From the NCBI RefSeq assembly GCF_900109355.1, contig NZ_FOBF01000017.1, positions 136,174 through 200,173 on the forward strand: a stretch of 64,000 nt of DNA, in the 5' to 3' direction. This document shows, piece after piece, positions 39,367 through 47,261 of the stretch. Position 1 is the stretch's first letter, and each line of letters opens with the position of its first letter. Below the pieces are notes generated by a model that had not been told where the DNA came from, did no database searches, and worked only from the letters and a program-made list of their open reading frames with translations. A program made the position numbers and the translations under genes. The DNA is from Nonomuraea pusilla. Its GTDB lineage: Bacteria > Actinomycetota > Actinomycetes > Streptosporangiales > Streptosporangiaceae.

Positions 39367-40190
39367 AGCGGCCGCACCCGCTCGGGCGGCTGCGGCAGCG
39401 CGGGGCCCGCGGGCCGGCGCGGCGTCTTCGTGGCCACCCACAGATACGTCGGGACGAGCGGCAGCAGCAGCCGCAGCACCTCGCGCGGCGTGCGCGAGAG
39501 CACGGCGCGCACGAGGGCGCCGAGCGGGCCGGGGAACAGCTCGCCGCCCGCGAACCTCGTGGGCGTGGCGAGCACCGGCAGCGTGTAGTCCCAGACGTGG
39601 AAGGCCCGCAGCATCCTGCGCAGCCCCCGCCGCGTGCGGAACCGCTCGTAGTAGTGGTCGGCGCGGCCGAAGGCGCGCACGTACCGGTCGGCGAGCGCGG
39701 GCGGCAGGTACGACAGGAACGGCAGCTTGTAGTGCGGCTCCATGATGCCGAGCCGGTTGCCGAGCCCCAGGTAGAGCACCCCGTCGTCGGACAGCACGCG
39801 GCGCATCTCGGCCACCACCGCGTCGGGGTCGACGACGTGCTCGTAGATGTGGTTGAAGACCAGCACGTCCACGGACCCGTCGGGGAACGGCAGCGCCGTG
39901 CCGTCGCCGCAGACGAACGCCACCCGCTCGCCGAACCTGTCGGCGGCCCTGCGCAGCCCCGGCACGTCGATGTCGACGCCCAGGGTGTGCTTGGCCCCGG
40001 CCCGCGCCAGCTCGTCGGCGATGAACCCGGCCGAGCAGCCGACGTCGCCCACGGTCAGGCCCGAGAGCGGCCCGTGGAAGTGCTCCAGCACCGCGATGAT
40101 CTTCGCGGCCTTGCGCCTGCGCTTGCCCTCGTCGAGCATGGCCGACTGGAACTCGGAGTACTCGAGCTGTGCGACGCGTTCCTTACCCAC
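39363..40190 (-). CDS. Class I SAM-dependent methyltransferase
   Basis: A 275-residue enzyme. GTG 40190 (VGKERVAQLEYSEFQSAM) is the most likely start; ribosome-binding evidence is weak. The SAM-binding motif I is VGDVGCSAGFIADELARAGA followed by LGVDIDVPGL; motif II is VDVLVFNHIYEHVVDPD and motif III LSDDGVLYLGLGN. The C-terminal half (YYERFRTRRGLRRML; VPTYLWVATKTP) is typical of methyltransferases in polysaccharide loci. It probably methylates a sugar or lipid-linked intermediate. Coupled to the flippase-like gene downstream and divergent from its paralogue. Confidence 0.88.
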   Translation of the reverse strand: MGKERVAQLEYSEFQSAMLDEGKRRRKAAKIIAVLEHFHGPLSGLTVGDVGCSAGFIADELARAGAKHTLGVDIDVPGLRRAADRFGERVAFVCGDGTALPFPDGSVDVLVFNHIYEHVVDPDAVVAEMRRVLSDDGVLYLGLGNRLGIMEPHYKLPFLSYLPPALADRYVRAFGRADHYYERFRTRRGLRRMLRAFHVWDYTLPVLATPTRFAGGELFPGPLGALVRAVLSRTPREVLRLLLPLVPTYLWVATKTPRRPAGPALPQPPERVRPL

Positions 40191-40296
40191 GCCGGTTAAC
40201 AGTACCCTCGCCCCGGCCCCCGCCCCGCCCGCCCGGCTCACGTCGCCGCGGACCCACCGCTTCGCCGTCACGCTGGCCGCGCCCCGCCGCTCCGCG

Positions 40297-40302
40297 TAAC
40301 CT
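40297..40302 (+). promoter_or_regulatory. Candidate -10 element (TAACCT) for the flippase-like gene
   Basis: TAACCT lies six bases before ATG 40309 and no Shine-Dalgarno is visible: the leaderless pattern again. The divergent methyltransferase starts 119 bases away. Confidence 0.45.
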
Positions 40303-40308
40303 GGGCCA

Positions 40309-41268
40309 ATGCTCCGCAGCCTGCTGCGCGTCGCCCTCGCCCTGGTCGCGCTCGCCTTCCTCGGATACGGCCTGGCCACCAACTGGCACCAGACGGTCGA
40401 GGCCGTGGCCGCGATGTCGCCCCTGGCCGTCGTCGGGGCTTTCGCCGCGGTGCTCGCCGGCCAGTTCCTCATGCTGGTCGCCTGGCGCCGCATCCTGGCC
40501 GGGCTCGGCACGCCGGTGCCGCTGCGCGTGGCGGGACGCATCATGTTCGTGGGCCAGCTCGGCAAGTACATCCCCGGCGCGGTCTGGGCGTACGCGGCGA
40601 TGATGGACCTCGGGCGCGACCACGGCAGCCCGCCGCGCCGCACCTTCGCCACGATCTCGCTCGGGCTGGTGATCAACCTCGGGGTCGGCCTGTCGATCGC
40701 CGCCGCCACGCTCGCCACCCAGGAGGCCGTGCGCCAGGCCTGGTACCTCGTGCTGCTCGTCCCCGTGATCGTCGTCTGCCTGCACCCGAAGGTGCTGACG
40801 TGGGGGCTCAACCTGGCGCTGCGGGTGGCCCGCAGGGAGCCGCTGGAGAGCGCCCTGCCCGGCCGCACCGTCGCCGCCGCCGTCGCCTGGACGGCGCTCG
40901 GCTGGTTCGTGTACGGCCTGCACACCTGGCTGCTGTCCGGCCGCTGGGACCTGTACGTCATCGCCACCGGCGCGTACGCGTTCGCCTGGTGCACCGGCCT
41001 GCTCACGTTCGTGGTGCCCGCGGGCGTCGGCGTCAGGGAGGGGGCGCTGGTGCTGGTGCTCGGGCCGATCATCGGCACCGGCCCGGCGCTCGCGGCGGCG
41101 ATCGTGTCGCGCGTGGCGTTCACGCTGGCCGACGCCACCGCCGCAGGCGTCGCGTTCCTGCTGGGCCGTCAGGTCTCCAGCAGCTCCGCCACGTACGCCG
41201 CCCAGAACGGCTCGGGATCGACGGCCTTGACCCCCGACCGCAACCTCTCCGGCTCGCCCGAGGCGTAG
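40309..41268 (+). CDS. UPF0104 flippase-like membrane protein, second copy
   Basis: A 319-residue membrane protein with eight predicted segments. Signatures IMFVGQLGKYIPGAVWAYAAMM and GLLTFVVPAGVGVREGALVLVLG match the paralogue at 38368-39366, including spacing. The last 33 residues (from QVSSSSATYAAQ) are hydrophilic and are encoded antisense to the 3' end of the convergent glycosyltransferase, a 100-base overlap. A role in lipid-linked sugar handling at the membrane is inferred from the family and from the neighbours. Confidence 0.87.
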   Translation: MLRSLLRVALALVALAFLGYGLATNWHQTVEAVAAMSPLAVVGAFAAVLAGQFLMLVAWRRILAGLGTPVPLRVAGRIMFVGQLGKYIPGAVWAYAAMMDLGRDHGSPPRRTFATISLGLVINLGVGLSIAAATLATQEAVRQAWYLVLLVPVIVVCLHPKVLTWGLNLALRVARREPLESALPGRTVAAAVAWTALGWFVYGLHTWLLSGRWDLYVIATGAYAFAWCTGLLTFVVPAGVGVREGALVLVLGPIIGTGPALAAAIVSRVAFTLADATAAGVAFLLGRQVSSSSATYAAQNGSGSTALTPDRNLSGSPEA

Positions 41269-42230
41269 AACCGCTCGATCGCGGCGCGCAGCGCGGCCAC
41301 GTCGCCAGGCTCGCACAGCAGGCCGTCGACGCCGTCGGTGACGTGGTCGGCCAGCGCCCCGACCCTGGTCGCGATCACCGGCACGCCGTGCTCGTGCCCC
41401 AGCCACACGTTCTGGCTGGCCGTCGCGCTCCTGTACGGCAGCACCAGCGCGTCGGCCGCGGCGAACAGCGCGGGCACCTCGCCGGCGGGCACGTAGCCCG
41501 GCCTGAGCTCGACCCGGTCGGTCAGGCCCAACTCGGCGACGAGCGCCTTCGTCTCGTCGAGCCCGCCCCAGAACTCGCCCGCCACGGTCAGCGAGACGCC
41601 CTCGGGCAGCGCCCGCAGCAGGAGGTCAAGCCCCTTGTACGGCCGCACGATGCCGAAGAACAGCAGCCTGCGCCGCACCCCGCCGGACGCGGCGGCGCTC
41701 GTGGACGGCAGGTGCGGCGGCAGCGCCGCCACGCGGACCGGCGCGCCGGTGAGCCCCCTGGCGAGCTCGGCCTGCTGCTCGCCGTGGGTGAGCACCCCGT
41801 CGACCCGCCTGAGCAGCGCCCGCATGAGCGGCTCGTCGTACGGCTTGCGCTCGTGCGGCAGGACGTTGTGGCACAGGGCGACCGTCCGCGTCCTGCGGCC
41901 GACGCCGTACAGGATGCCGAGGTAGGAGGGCACCTGCACCGGGCTGAGCACGGCCAGCACGGCCAGGTCGGCCTGGCGCAGCCGCCGGCCCGCCGCCACC
42001 CACCCGTCGGGCCGCCGCCAGTCGAGCCTGCGCACCGTCCTCGGGTACGGCGTGCCCTCGGGCGCGGAGATCGTCTGCTGCCCCGGGTACAGGAACGACG
42101 GGTACTGGGCCCGCCACGACTCGATCACCACGTCGTGGCCGTGCGCCGCCAGCCGGTGCGCCAGCTCGGTGGTGTGCTGCGCACCGCCCCCCTTGTACGG
42201 GTACGTCGGCCCGACGATCGCGACGCGCAC
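41169..42230 (-). CDS. Glycosyltransferase family 4 (GT-B)
   Basis: A 353-residue enzyme. The N-terminal domain has VAIVGPTYPYKGGGAQHTTELAHRL and the loop VLCHNVLPHERKPYDEP type (here LCHNVLPHERKP); the donor domain has FFGIVRPYKGLDLLLRALP and LPYRSATASQNVWLGHEHGVPVIAT, with D-E of the usual E-x7-E less clear. It is three bases downstream of the polyprenyl-phosphate mannosyltransferase-like gene, so they form one transcript. The acceptor is unknown. Confidence 0.88.
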   Translation of the reverse strand: MRVAIVGPTYPYKGGGAQHTTELAHRLAAHGHDVVIESWRAQYPSFLYPGQQTISAPEGTPYPRTVRRLDWRRPDGWVAAGRRLRQADLAVLAVLSPVQVPSYLGILYGVGRRTRTVALCHNVLPHERKPYDEPLMRALLRRVDGVLTHGEQQAELARGLTGAPVRVAALPPHLPSTSAAASGGVRRRLLFFGIVRPYKGLDLLLRALPEGVSLTVAGEFWGGLDETKALVAELGLTDRVELRPGYVPAGEVPALFAAADALVLPYRSATASQNVWLGHEHGVPVIATRVGALADHVTDGVDGLLCEPGDVAALRAAIERFYASGEPERLRSGVKAVDPEPFWAAYVAELLET

Positions 42231-42233
42231 CGC

Positions 42234-43163
42234 TCACTCTCCCCGGGAGCGCACGATCAAGTCGGCGAGCAGCGCCACCGACCCGATGAGCAGGCCGGAC
42301 AGGAAGATCATGACGGTGTTGGCCGGGAAGTAGAACGGGTGCTGCACCATGTCCCACACGCCCTTGACGAGCCCGATGCCCACCAGCCACAGCGCCGGCG
42401 GCATGAGCACCTTGAGCGGGTTGAAATACATGATCATCCGTAGCACCTGCAGGATGTAGCGGTACGCGTCGGACACGAAGCTGAACTTCGACTTGCCCGC
42501 CCGCTTGGCGTACTCGATCGGCAGGTAGTGGATGTCGTGCTGGTTCGACAGGAACGACAGCGTGATGGTGGTGACGCACGAGAACCCGGGCGGCAGCAGC
42601 CGCAGGTAGGGCTTGGCCACCGACTTGCGGAACGCGCGCAGCCCCGAGTTCAGGTCGGGGATCTTCTGCCCGGCCAGCATCTCGGCCACCTTGCGGATGA
42701 CCCACTTGGCCGGCACGCGCAGCAGCTTGTGCGAGCCCTCCTCGCTGGTGCGCGCGCCCACGACCTGGTCGACCGTCTGGTCCTTCTCCAGGATCTGCAC
42801 CAGCTCGGGGATGCGCTCGTTCGGGTACGTCATGTCGGCGTCGGTCCACACGACGATCTCGCCCCTGGCCTCCTGCGTGCCGATGCGCCGCACGGTGCCG
42901 GAGCCGCCGTTGCGGTGGAAGGCCCGCACCCGCAGGTGGGGGAAGCGCGGAGCGGCGTCCATCAGCCTGGCCAGGGTGCCGTCGGTGGAGCAGTCGTCGA
43001 TGGCGACCAGCTCGTAGGTGTAGCCGCTGGAGTCCATCGCCCTGGTGATGCGCTCGACCTCGTGGATGACGTGGTTCTGCTCGTTGTAGCAGGGCAGGAC
43101 GATCGTGACGTACGGCGCTTCTTCCACGGCGGGTCCACTCTGGGAGGTCTCTAGCGTGCTCAC
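42234..43163 (-). CDS. Polyprenyl-phosphate glycosyltransferase (DPMS-like GT2)
   Basis: A 309-residue enzyme. The GT2 domain shows VTIVLPCYNEQNHVIHEVER, DDCSTDGTLARL, VVWTDADMTYPNERIPEL (DAD metal motif) and RVPAKWVIRKVAEMLAGQKIPDLNSGLRAF; two C-terminal membrane segments follow from about residue 245. This is the dolichyl-phosphate mannosyl/glucosyltransferase layout, making polyprenyl-phosphate sugar as donor for GT-C enzymes. Two GT-C-like proteins lie directly upstream, which fits. GDP-mannose supply genes are in the same window. Confidence 0.9.
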   Translation of the reverse strand: MSTLETSQSGPAVEEAPYVTIVLPCYNEQNHVIHEVERITRAMDSSGYTYELVAIDDCSTDGTLARLMDAAPRFPHLRVRAFHRNGGSGTVRRIGTQEARGEIVVWTDADMTYPNERIPELVQILEKDQTVDQVVGARTSEEGSHKLLRVPAKWVIRKVAEMLAGQKIPDLNSGLRAFRKSVAKPYLRLLPPGFSCVTTITLSFLSNQHDIHYLPIEYAKRAGKSKFSFVSDAYRYILQVLRMIMYFNPLKVLMPPALWLVGIGLVKGVWDMVQHPFYFPANTVMIFLSGLLIGSVALLADLIVRSRGE

Positions 43164-43209
43164 GTGGGTCGAGGGTACTCTGCCCCGCTGTACGCCGGAT
43201 CCACATCGC

Positions 43210-45207
43210 TCAGCGAGCGACGGCCATCCAGACGTCCACGCGGAGCGACCAGGTGCCGTCCGGGGGCTTCACCAGCGACCGCTCGTCCTGGCGGGTCGAG
43301 AGCGCCATCACCTGCGCGGGCTCGCCGTACGGGCGCACCTGGCCGGCGGTCGCGGCCAGCACCACGGGCACCCGCCCCGCGGCGCGCACCCGCGCGGCCA
43401 GCCTGCGCACCTCGTCCTCCGGAGCCGTGTCGCCGTGTGGCCTGCGCACCTGCGCCGTGGGGAGCCCGCAGGTGCCGCGCACCACCTGGGTGAACCTGTC
43501 GGCCGTGACCCGTTCGGCGATCAGCACGGACGCGTCGCGCGGCAGCCGCGCGCACAGCGCCGACACCGCCGCCGCCTCGCCCCGCTCGACCGGCGTGAAC
43601 GCGGTGCCGATCGACGTCACCACCGGGGGCGCCAGGACGAGCAGCACGCCCAGCGGCGCGCCCCAGCGGGCGACGCCCGGCCGGGTCTGGAGCAGCCAGG
43701 CCAGCCCGCGCACCGCCAGCAGGATCAGCCCGGGGATCACGATGGGCACCAGGCGGCGCGCCGCCCACGGGTGGTCGGGGGTGATCTCGGGCCGCAGCAG
43801 CGTGGTGACCGTCGTCCACCCGACGACGGCCAGCGGCAGCAGCCAGGGGAAGGGCTCGCCGTCGCGCAGCAGCCTGCGGACGAGCACGGCGGCGCCGACC
43901 GTGGCCAGCACCACCACGGGCAGCCCGACGTACCAGGCCACCCAGTGCAGGGAGTCCTCGAAGTAGAGCCGGGTGCCGTCGACCGGCAGGCGGTTGATGC
44001 GCTGCGCGTTCGCGATGAACCCGGCCGTCATCACGTCCTCCGGACGCTGGGGGTCCCGCCTGACCGTCTGGAACCACGGGCGCGCGTACAGGGCGGCCAT
44101 GACGAGGACGACCAGCCAGGCGCCCGCGGCGGGCGCCCACCTGGGCGGCCTGAGGCGGGCCAGCAGCGGCGCCGCCGCCGTGCCCACGGCGGTCAGCGCG
44201 AGGACGGCGCCGCAGATGAGCAGCAGCGGGTCGAGCGAGCCCGACAGGTACTTCAGGTAGGGCCTGGCCAGCACGTACGCCGCGAGCAGCCCGGCCCCGG
44301 CACCGGCGGCCAGCCCCAGCAGCAGGCCCGGCCCCGCCGCGCCCTCGGGCCGTCCGGACCTGCGCATCGCCACCAGCAGCCCGGCGAACGCCAGCACCGG
44401 TAGCACGTCGCGCAGGCCGTCGACCCGCACCAGGACGGCCAGCCCCAGCACCAGCCCCGCCAGCAGCCCGCCGCGCCACGTCGGACGGGCCGGGCCGGTC
44501 AGCGCGTCGTGCGCGAGCGACAGGCCGCCGAACAGCAGGATCATGGACGGGATCTCGCTGAACGTGGTGCGCGACGTGTAGAGCACGGGCAGGCTCACCG
44601 CGAACGCGAACGCCGCCGTCACCATCCACCGCCCGCCGGCCAGCCGGCCCACCAGGCCCGCCAGCGTCAGCACGGCCAGCGCCCCGAGCACGGCGGGCAG
44701 CACGAACGGCGCGCCCAGCCAGTGGCCGATCGCGAACAGCAGCGGCGCGCCCGGCATGAACTGCGGCACGACCTGGCCGTCGGCGGGGTAGAAGCCCATG
44801 CTGTCGAAGGCCAGCGACGGGTCGGGGCCGCCGAACGCCTCCGCCTGCGACGTGATCGGCAGTGAGCCGTGCCTGGCGATCCAGACGGCGTACTGCGCGT
44901 ACGTGGCCGGGTCGCGCCTGACGATGACCTGCTCGCCGTGCATCACGGCGTTGAACACGCCCGAGAAGACGGCCACGGCGGCCACCCCGGCCGCCCTCCA
45001 CCGGCCCGCCGGCGTGATCGCGGGGACCCTGCGGGTGCCCGCCCAGCACAGCAGCGCCGCGACCGGCACGCCGAGCAGCGTGGCCGGCAGCGGCTGGAAC
45101 CGTCCGAGCAGCAGCAGCGGCAGGCCCGCGAGCAACCAGCCCGCGACGGCGAGCGCGGGCAGCACGGAGAGCGCGGCGAGCCCGCGGCCGGTGCGGTCGT
45201 GTTCCAT
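43210..45207 (-). CDS. GT-C-like polytopic membrane protein (polyprenyl-phosphate-sugar-dependent)
   Basis: A 665-residue protein from ATG 45207. Eleven to twelve membrane segments. The first external loop carries an acidic motif (VIVRRDPATYAQYAVWIARHGSLPI), as in ArnT/PMT-type GT-C enzymes, and a later loop has RINRLPVDGTRLYFEDSLHW. The last 130 residues are a soluble extracytoplasmic domain (ALCARLPRDASVLIAERV). It likely uses a polyprenyl-phosphate sugar made by the adjacent DPMS-like enzyme. The gene is divergent from another GT-C-like gene. Confidence 0.85.
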   Translation of the reverse strand: MEHDRTGRGLAALSVLPALAVAGWLLAGLPLLLLGRFQPLPATLLGVPVAALLCWAGTRRVPAITPAGRWRAAGVAAVAVFSGVFNAVMHGEQVIVRRDPATYAQYAVWIARHGSLPITSQAEAFGGPDPSLAFDSMGFYPADGQVVPQFMPGAPLLFAIGHWLGAPFVLPAVLGALAVLTLAGLVGRLAGGRWMVTAAFAFAVSLPVLYTSRTTFSEIPSMILLFGGLSLAHDALTGPARPTWRGGLLAGLVLGLAVLVRVDGLRDVLPVLAFAGLLVAMRRSGRPEGAAGPGLLLGLAAGAGAGLLAAYVLARPYLKYLSGSLDPLLLICGAVLALTAVGTAAAPLLARLRPPRWAPAAGAWLVVLVMAALYARPWFQTVRRDPQRPEDVMTAGFIANAQRINRLPVDGTRLYFEDSLHWVAWYVGLPVVVLATVGAAVLVRRLLRDGEPFPWLLPLAVVGWTTVTTLLRPEITPDHPWAARRLVPIVIPGLILLAVRGLAWLLQTRPGVARWGAPLGVLLVLAPPVVTSIGTAFTPVERGEAAAVSALCARLPRDASVLIAERVTADRFTQVVRGTCGLPTAQVRRPHGDTAPEDEVRRLAARVRAAGRVPVVLAATAGQVRPYGEPAQVMALSTRQDERSLVKPPDGTWSLRVDVWMAVAR

Positions 45208-45270
45208 CGGACAGTGAGCGTATCCAACGCGGCGTGCGCGGGCCGCACGGAAACGCGCGGTAGCGTACGC

Positions 45271-45298
45271 GACGTGCCGCAAGAGACGTGCCGCAAGA
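45271..45298 (+). repeat. 14-bp tandem duplication in the divergent spacer
   Basis: gacgtgccgcaaga occurs twice in direct succession (45271-45284, 45285-45298) just upstream of GTG 45315. Each copy contains a GTG. It looks like a recent slippage duplication in the 107-base spacer between two divergent GT-C-like genes. Confidence 0.7.
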
Positions 45299-45314
45299 GC
45301 GGGAGGACGCACGG

Positions 45315-47066
45315 GTGACGCCGGAGCCCCACCCGGACCAGCAGGACACGCCCACCGCACCGCCGGCCGCACCGGGCCCGCGCGAGGAGGACGGCCCGCC
45401 ACGGGCCGCACCGGGCCCGCGCGAGGAGGGCGGCCCGCCGCGGGAAGCGCCGGGCGCCCGCGGGAGCGCCGCCGCGGCTGGCCTCCGGCGCGAGACGCTC
45501 GCCGCCGCCTGGCGGCGGGCGCGAGGGCAGGAGCGGCTCGCCGGGCTGTGGGGGCGGGTACCCGGGCACGGGTGGCTCGCCGGGCTGTGGCGGCGGCGGG
45601 TGCGGGGGCACGGGTGGTTCGCGGGCGTGCTGGCCGCCGGGGTGGCGTTGCGGGTGGCCGCCATGCTGGGCTACCGCCCCGCCCTGTGGTTCCCCGACAC
45701 CTACACCTACGTCGTCACGGTGTTCAGGCCGCGCCCCGACCTGGTCAGGCCCGCCGGCTACTCCATGTTCCTCAAGCTGTTCGAACCGCTGCACTCCTTC
45801 GCCGTGGTGACGGCCGCGCAGCACCTGCTGGGCCTCGCCACGGGCGTCCTGGTGTACGTCGTGGCCGTGCGGAGGGCGCCCAGGTGGGCGGCCACGCTGG
45901 CGGCCGTGCCCGTGCTGCTCGACGCGTACCAGGTCGAGCTGGAGCACCTGCTGGTGTCGGACACGCTCTTCATGTTCCTGGTGATGGCGGCCGTGGCCCT
46001 GGCCCTGCGCGGCCGGCCGCCGGTGGTGGCGATCGGGCTGCTGCTGGCCGCCGCGACGCTGACCCGTACGGTCGGCCAGCCGTTCGTGGTGCTGGCGGTG
46101 GCGTGGGTCGCGCTGCGCGGGCGGCTGCGCCCGGCCGTGACGCTGCTCGCGGTCGCCCTGGTGCCGATCCTGGCGTACGGGGCGTGGTTCTACGCGGCGC
46201 ACCAGCGGGTGGGGCTGGTGGGCGCTAACGGCGTCTTCCTGTACGCCCGCACGATGTCGTTCGCCGACTGCGCCGAGATGAACCCGCCGCCGGACCTGCG
46301 CACCCTGTGCGACCCGCGCCCGCCGTCGCGGCGCCCGCCGTCGCAGGAGTACATCTGGTCGAAGGACTCCCCGCTGGTGGCCAGGCCCGGCATCACGTTC
46401 ACCGAGGAGACCGACGCCCTCGCGGGCCGGTTCGCCAGGCTCGCGATCACCAGCCAGCCGCTCGACTACGCCGCCTCGGTGCTGTCGGAGCTGGGCCGCA
46501 CGTTCACCTGGGACCGCCCGGTCTACCCCGATCCGGAGATCTACGGCTACTACCAGTTCCCCCGGACCCCGCCGGGGCCGCCGGGCCGCTACCCGGCGCG
46601 GGTGGGCGCGCAGTTCGCCGAGCGCTACGAGCAGGGCCCGATCGGCACGCGGATCGTGGAGCCGTTCGCGGGGTGGCTGCGCGGCTACCAGGCGGTGGCG
46701 CGGGTGCCGGGGTCGCTGCTGCTGGTGGCGCTGCTGACGCCCCCGGCGGCGGCCCTGTGGCGGCGGCGCTCGGCGAACCGCGGGCCGCGCGGGGGCGCGT
46801 GGCGGCGGGTGCCTGACCGGCTGCTGCCGTGGTCGGCGGGCCGCGGGCCGCGCGTCGGCGCGTGGCGGCGGGTCCCTGACTGGCTGGTGCCGTGGTCGGC
46901 GGCGGTGGTGCTGCTCGTGGTGCCGGCGGCGGTCGCCGAGTTCGACTACCGGTACGTGCTGCCCGCCGCGCCCCTCGCGTTCCTGGCCGCCGCGCTGGGC
47001 CTGAGGGGGCGAAGCGAGGAAGGCAAAGGATTTGTCAAGGACATTCCACGAAATGTCCGGGCCTGA
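45315..47066 (+). CDS. GT-C-like polytopic membrane protein with internal duplications
   Basis: A 583-residue protein. GTG 45315 is chosen because GGGAGGA lies seven bases upstream. The N-terminal 100 residues are disordered and built from repeats (APGPREEDGPPR twice, then GLW-GHGW twice). From about residue 105, ten or more membrane segments follow; the first external loop has GYRPALWFPDTYTYVVTVF, with an acidic residue typical of GT-C enzymes, and a large loop spans residues 310-450. A 21-residue block near the C-terminus (GAWRRVPDRLLPWSA) is duplicated. A mannosyltransferase-like role is inferred. Confidence 0.82.
   Translation: MTPEPHPDQQDTPTAPPAAPGPREEDGPPRAAPGPREEGGPPREAPGARGSAAAAGLRRETLAAAWRRARGQERLAGLWGRVPGHGWLAGLWRRRVRGHGWFAGVLAAGVALRVAAMLGYRPALWFPDTYTYVVTVFRPRPDLVRPAGYSMFLKLFEPLHSFAVVTAAQHLLGLATGVLVYVVAVRRAPRWAATLAAVPVLLDAYQVELEHLLVSDTLFMFLVMAAVALALRGRPPVVAIGLLLAAATLTRTVGQPFVVLAVAWVALRGRLRPAVTLLAVALVPILAYGAWFYAAHQRVGLVGANGVFLYARTMSFADCAEMNPPPDLRTLCDPRPPSRRPPSQEYIWSKDSPLVARPGITFTEETDALAGRFARLAITSQPLDYAASVLSELGRTFTWDRPVYPDPEIYGYYQFPRTPPGPPGRYPARVGAQFAERYEQGPIGTRIVEPFAGWLRGYQAVARVPGSLLLVALLTPPAAALWRRRSANRGPRGGAWRRVPDRLLPWSAGRGPRVGAWRRVPDWLVPWSAAVVLLVVPAAVAEFDYRYVLPAAPLAFLAAALGLRGRSEEGKGFVKDIPRNVRA
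46778..46903 (+). repeat. 63-bp tandem duplication in the GT-C-like gene
   Basis: Bases 46778-46840 and 46841-46903 are near copies (ccgcgggccgcgc start), encoding a 21-residue repeat ending WSA. The frame is preserved. The differences (DRLLPW versus DWLVPW) show some divergence since duplication. Confidence 0.8.
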
Positions 47067-47261
47067 GTATGCTGTGCCGCGACATCACGCCGGGGTCACG
47101 GCCGATCCCGGCGCTCACGGCACGGGCAGGCCGTACGTGACCTGGTCTCGCGGGTCTCGCGGCTCTGGTGGGTGCCTTGGGCGCCGTGGGTCTCGTGGCG
47201 CGGAGCGACCGGGCCGGGTCCGCCGGCGAGCGGAGTCAGGCTGAGTCAGGCTGGGGGGCGT

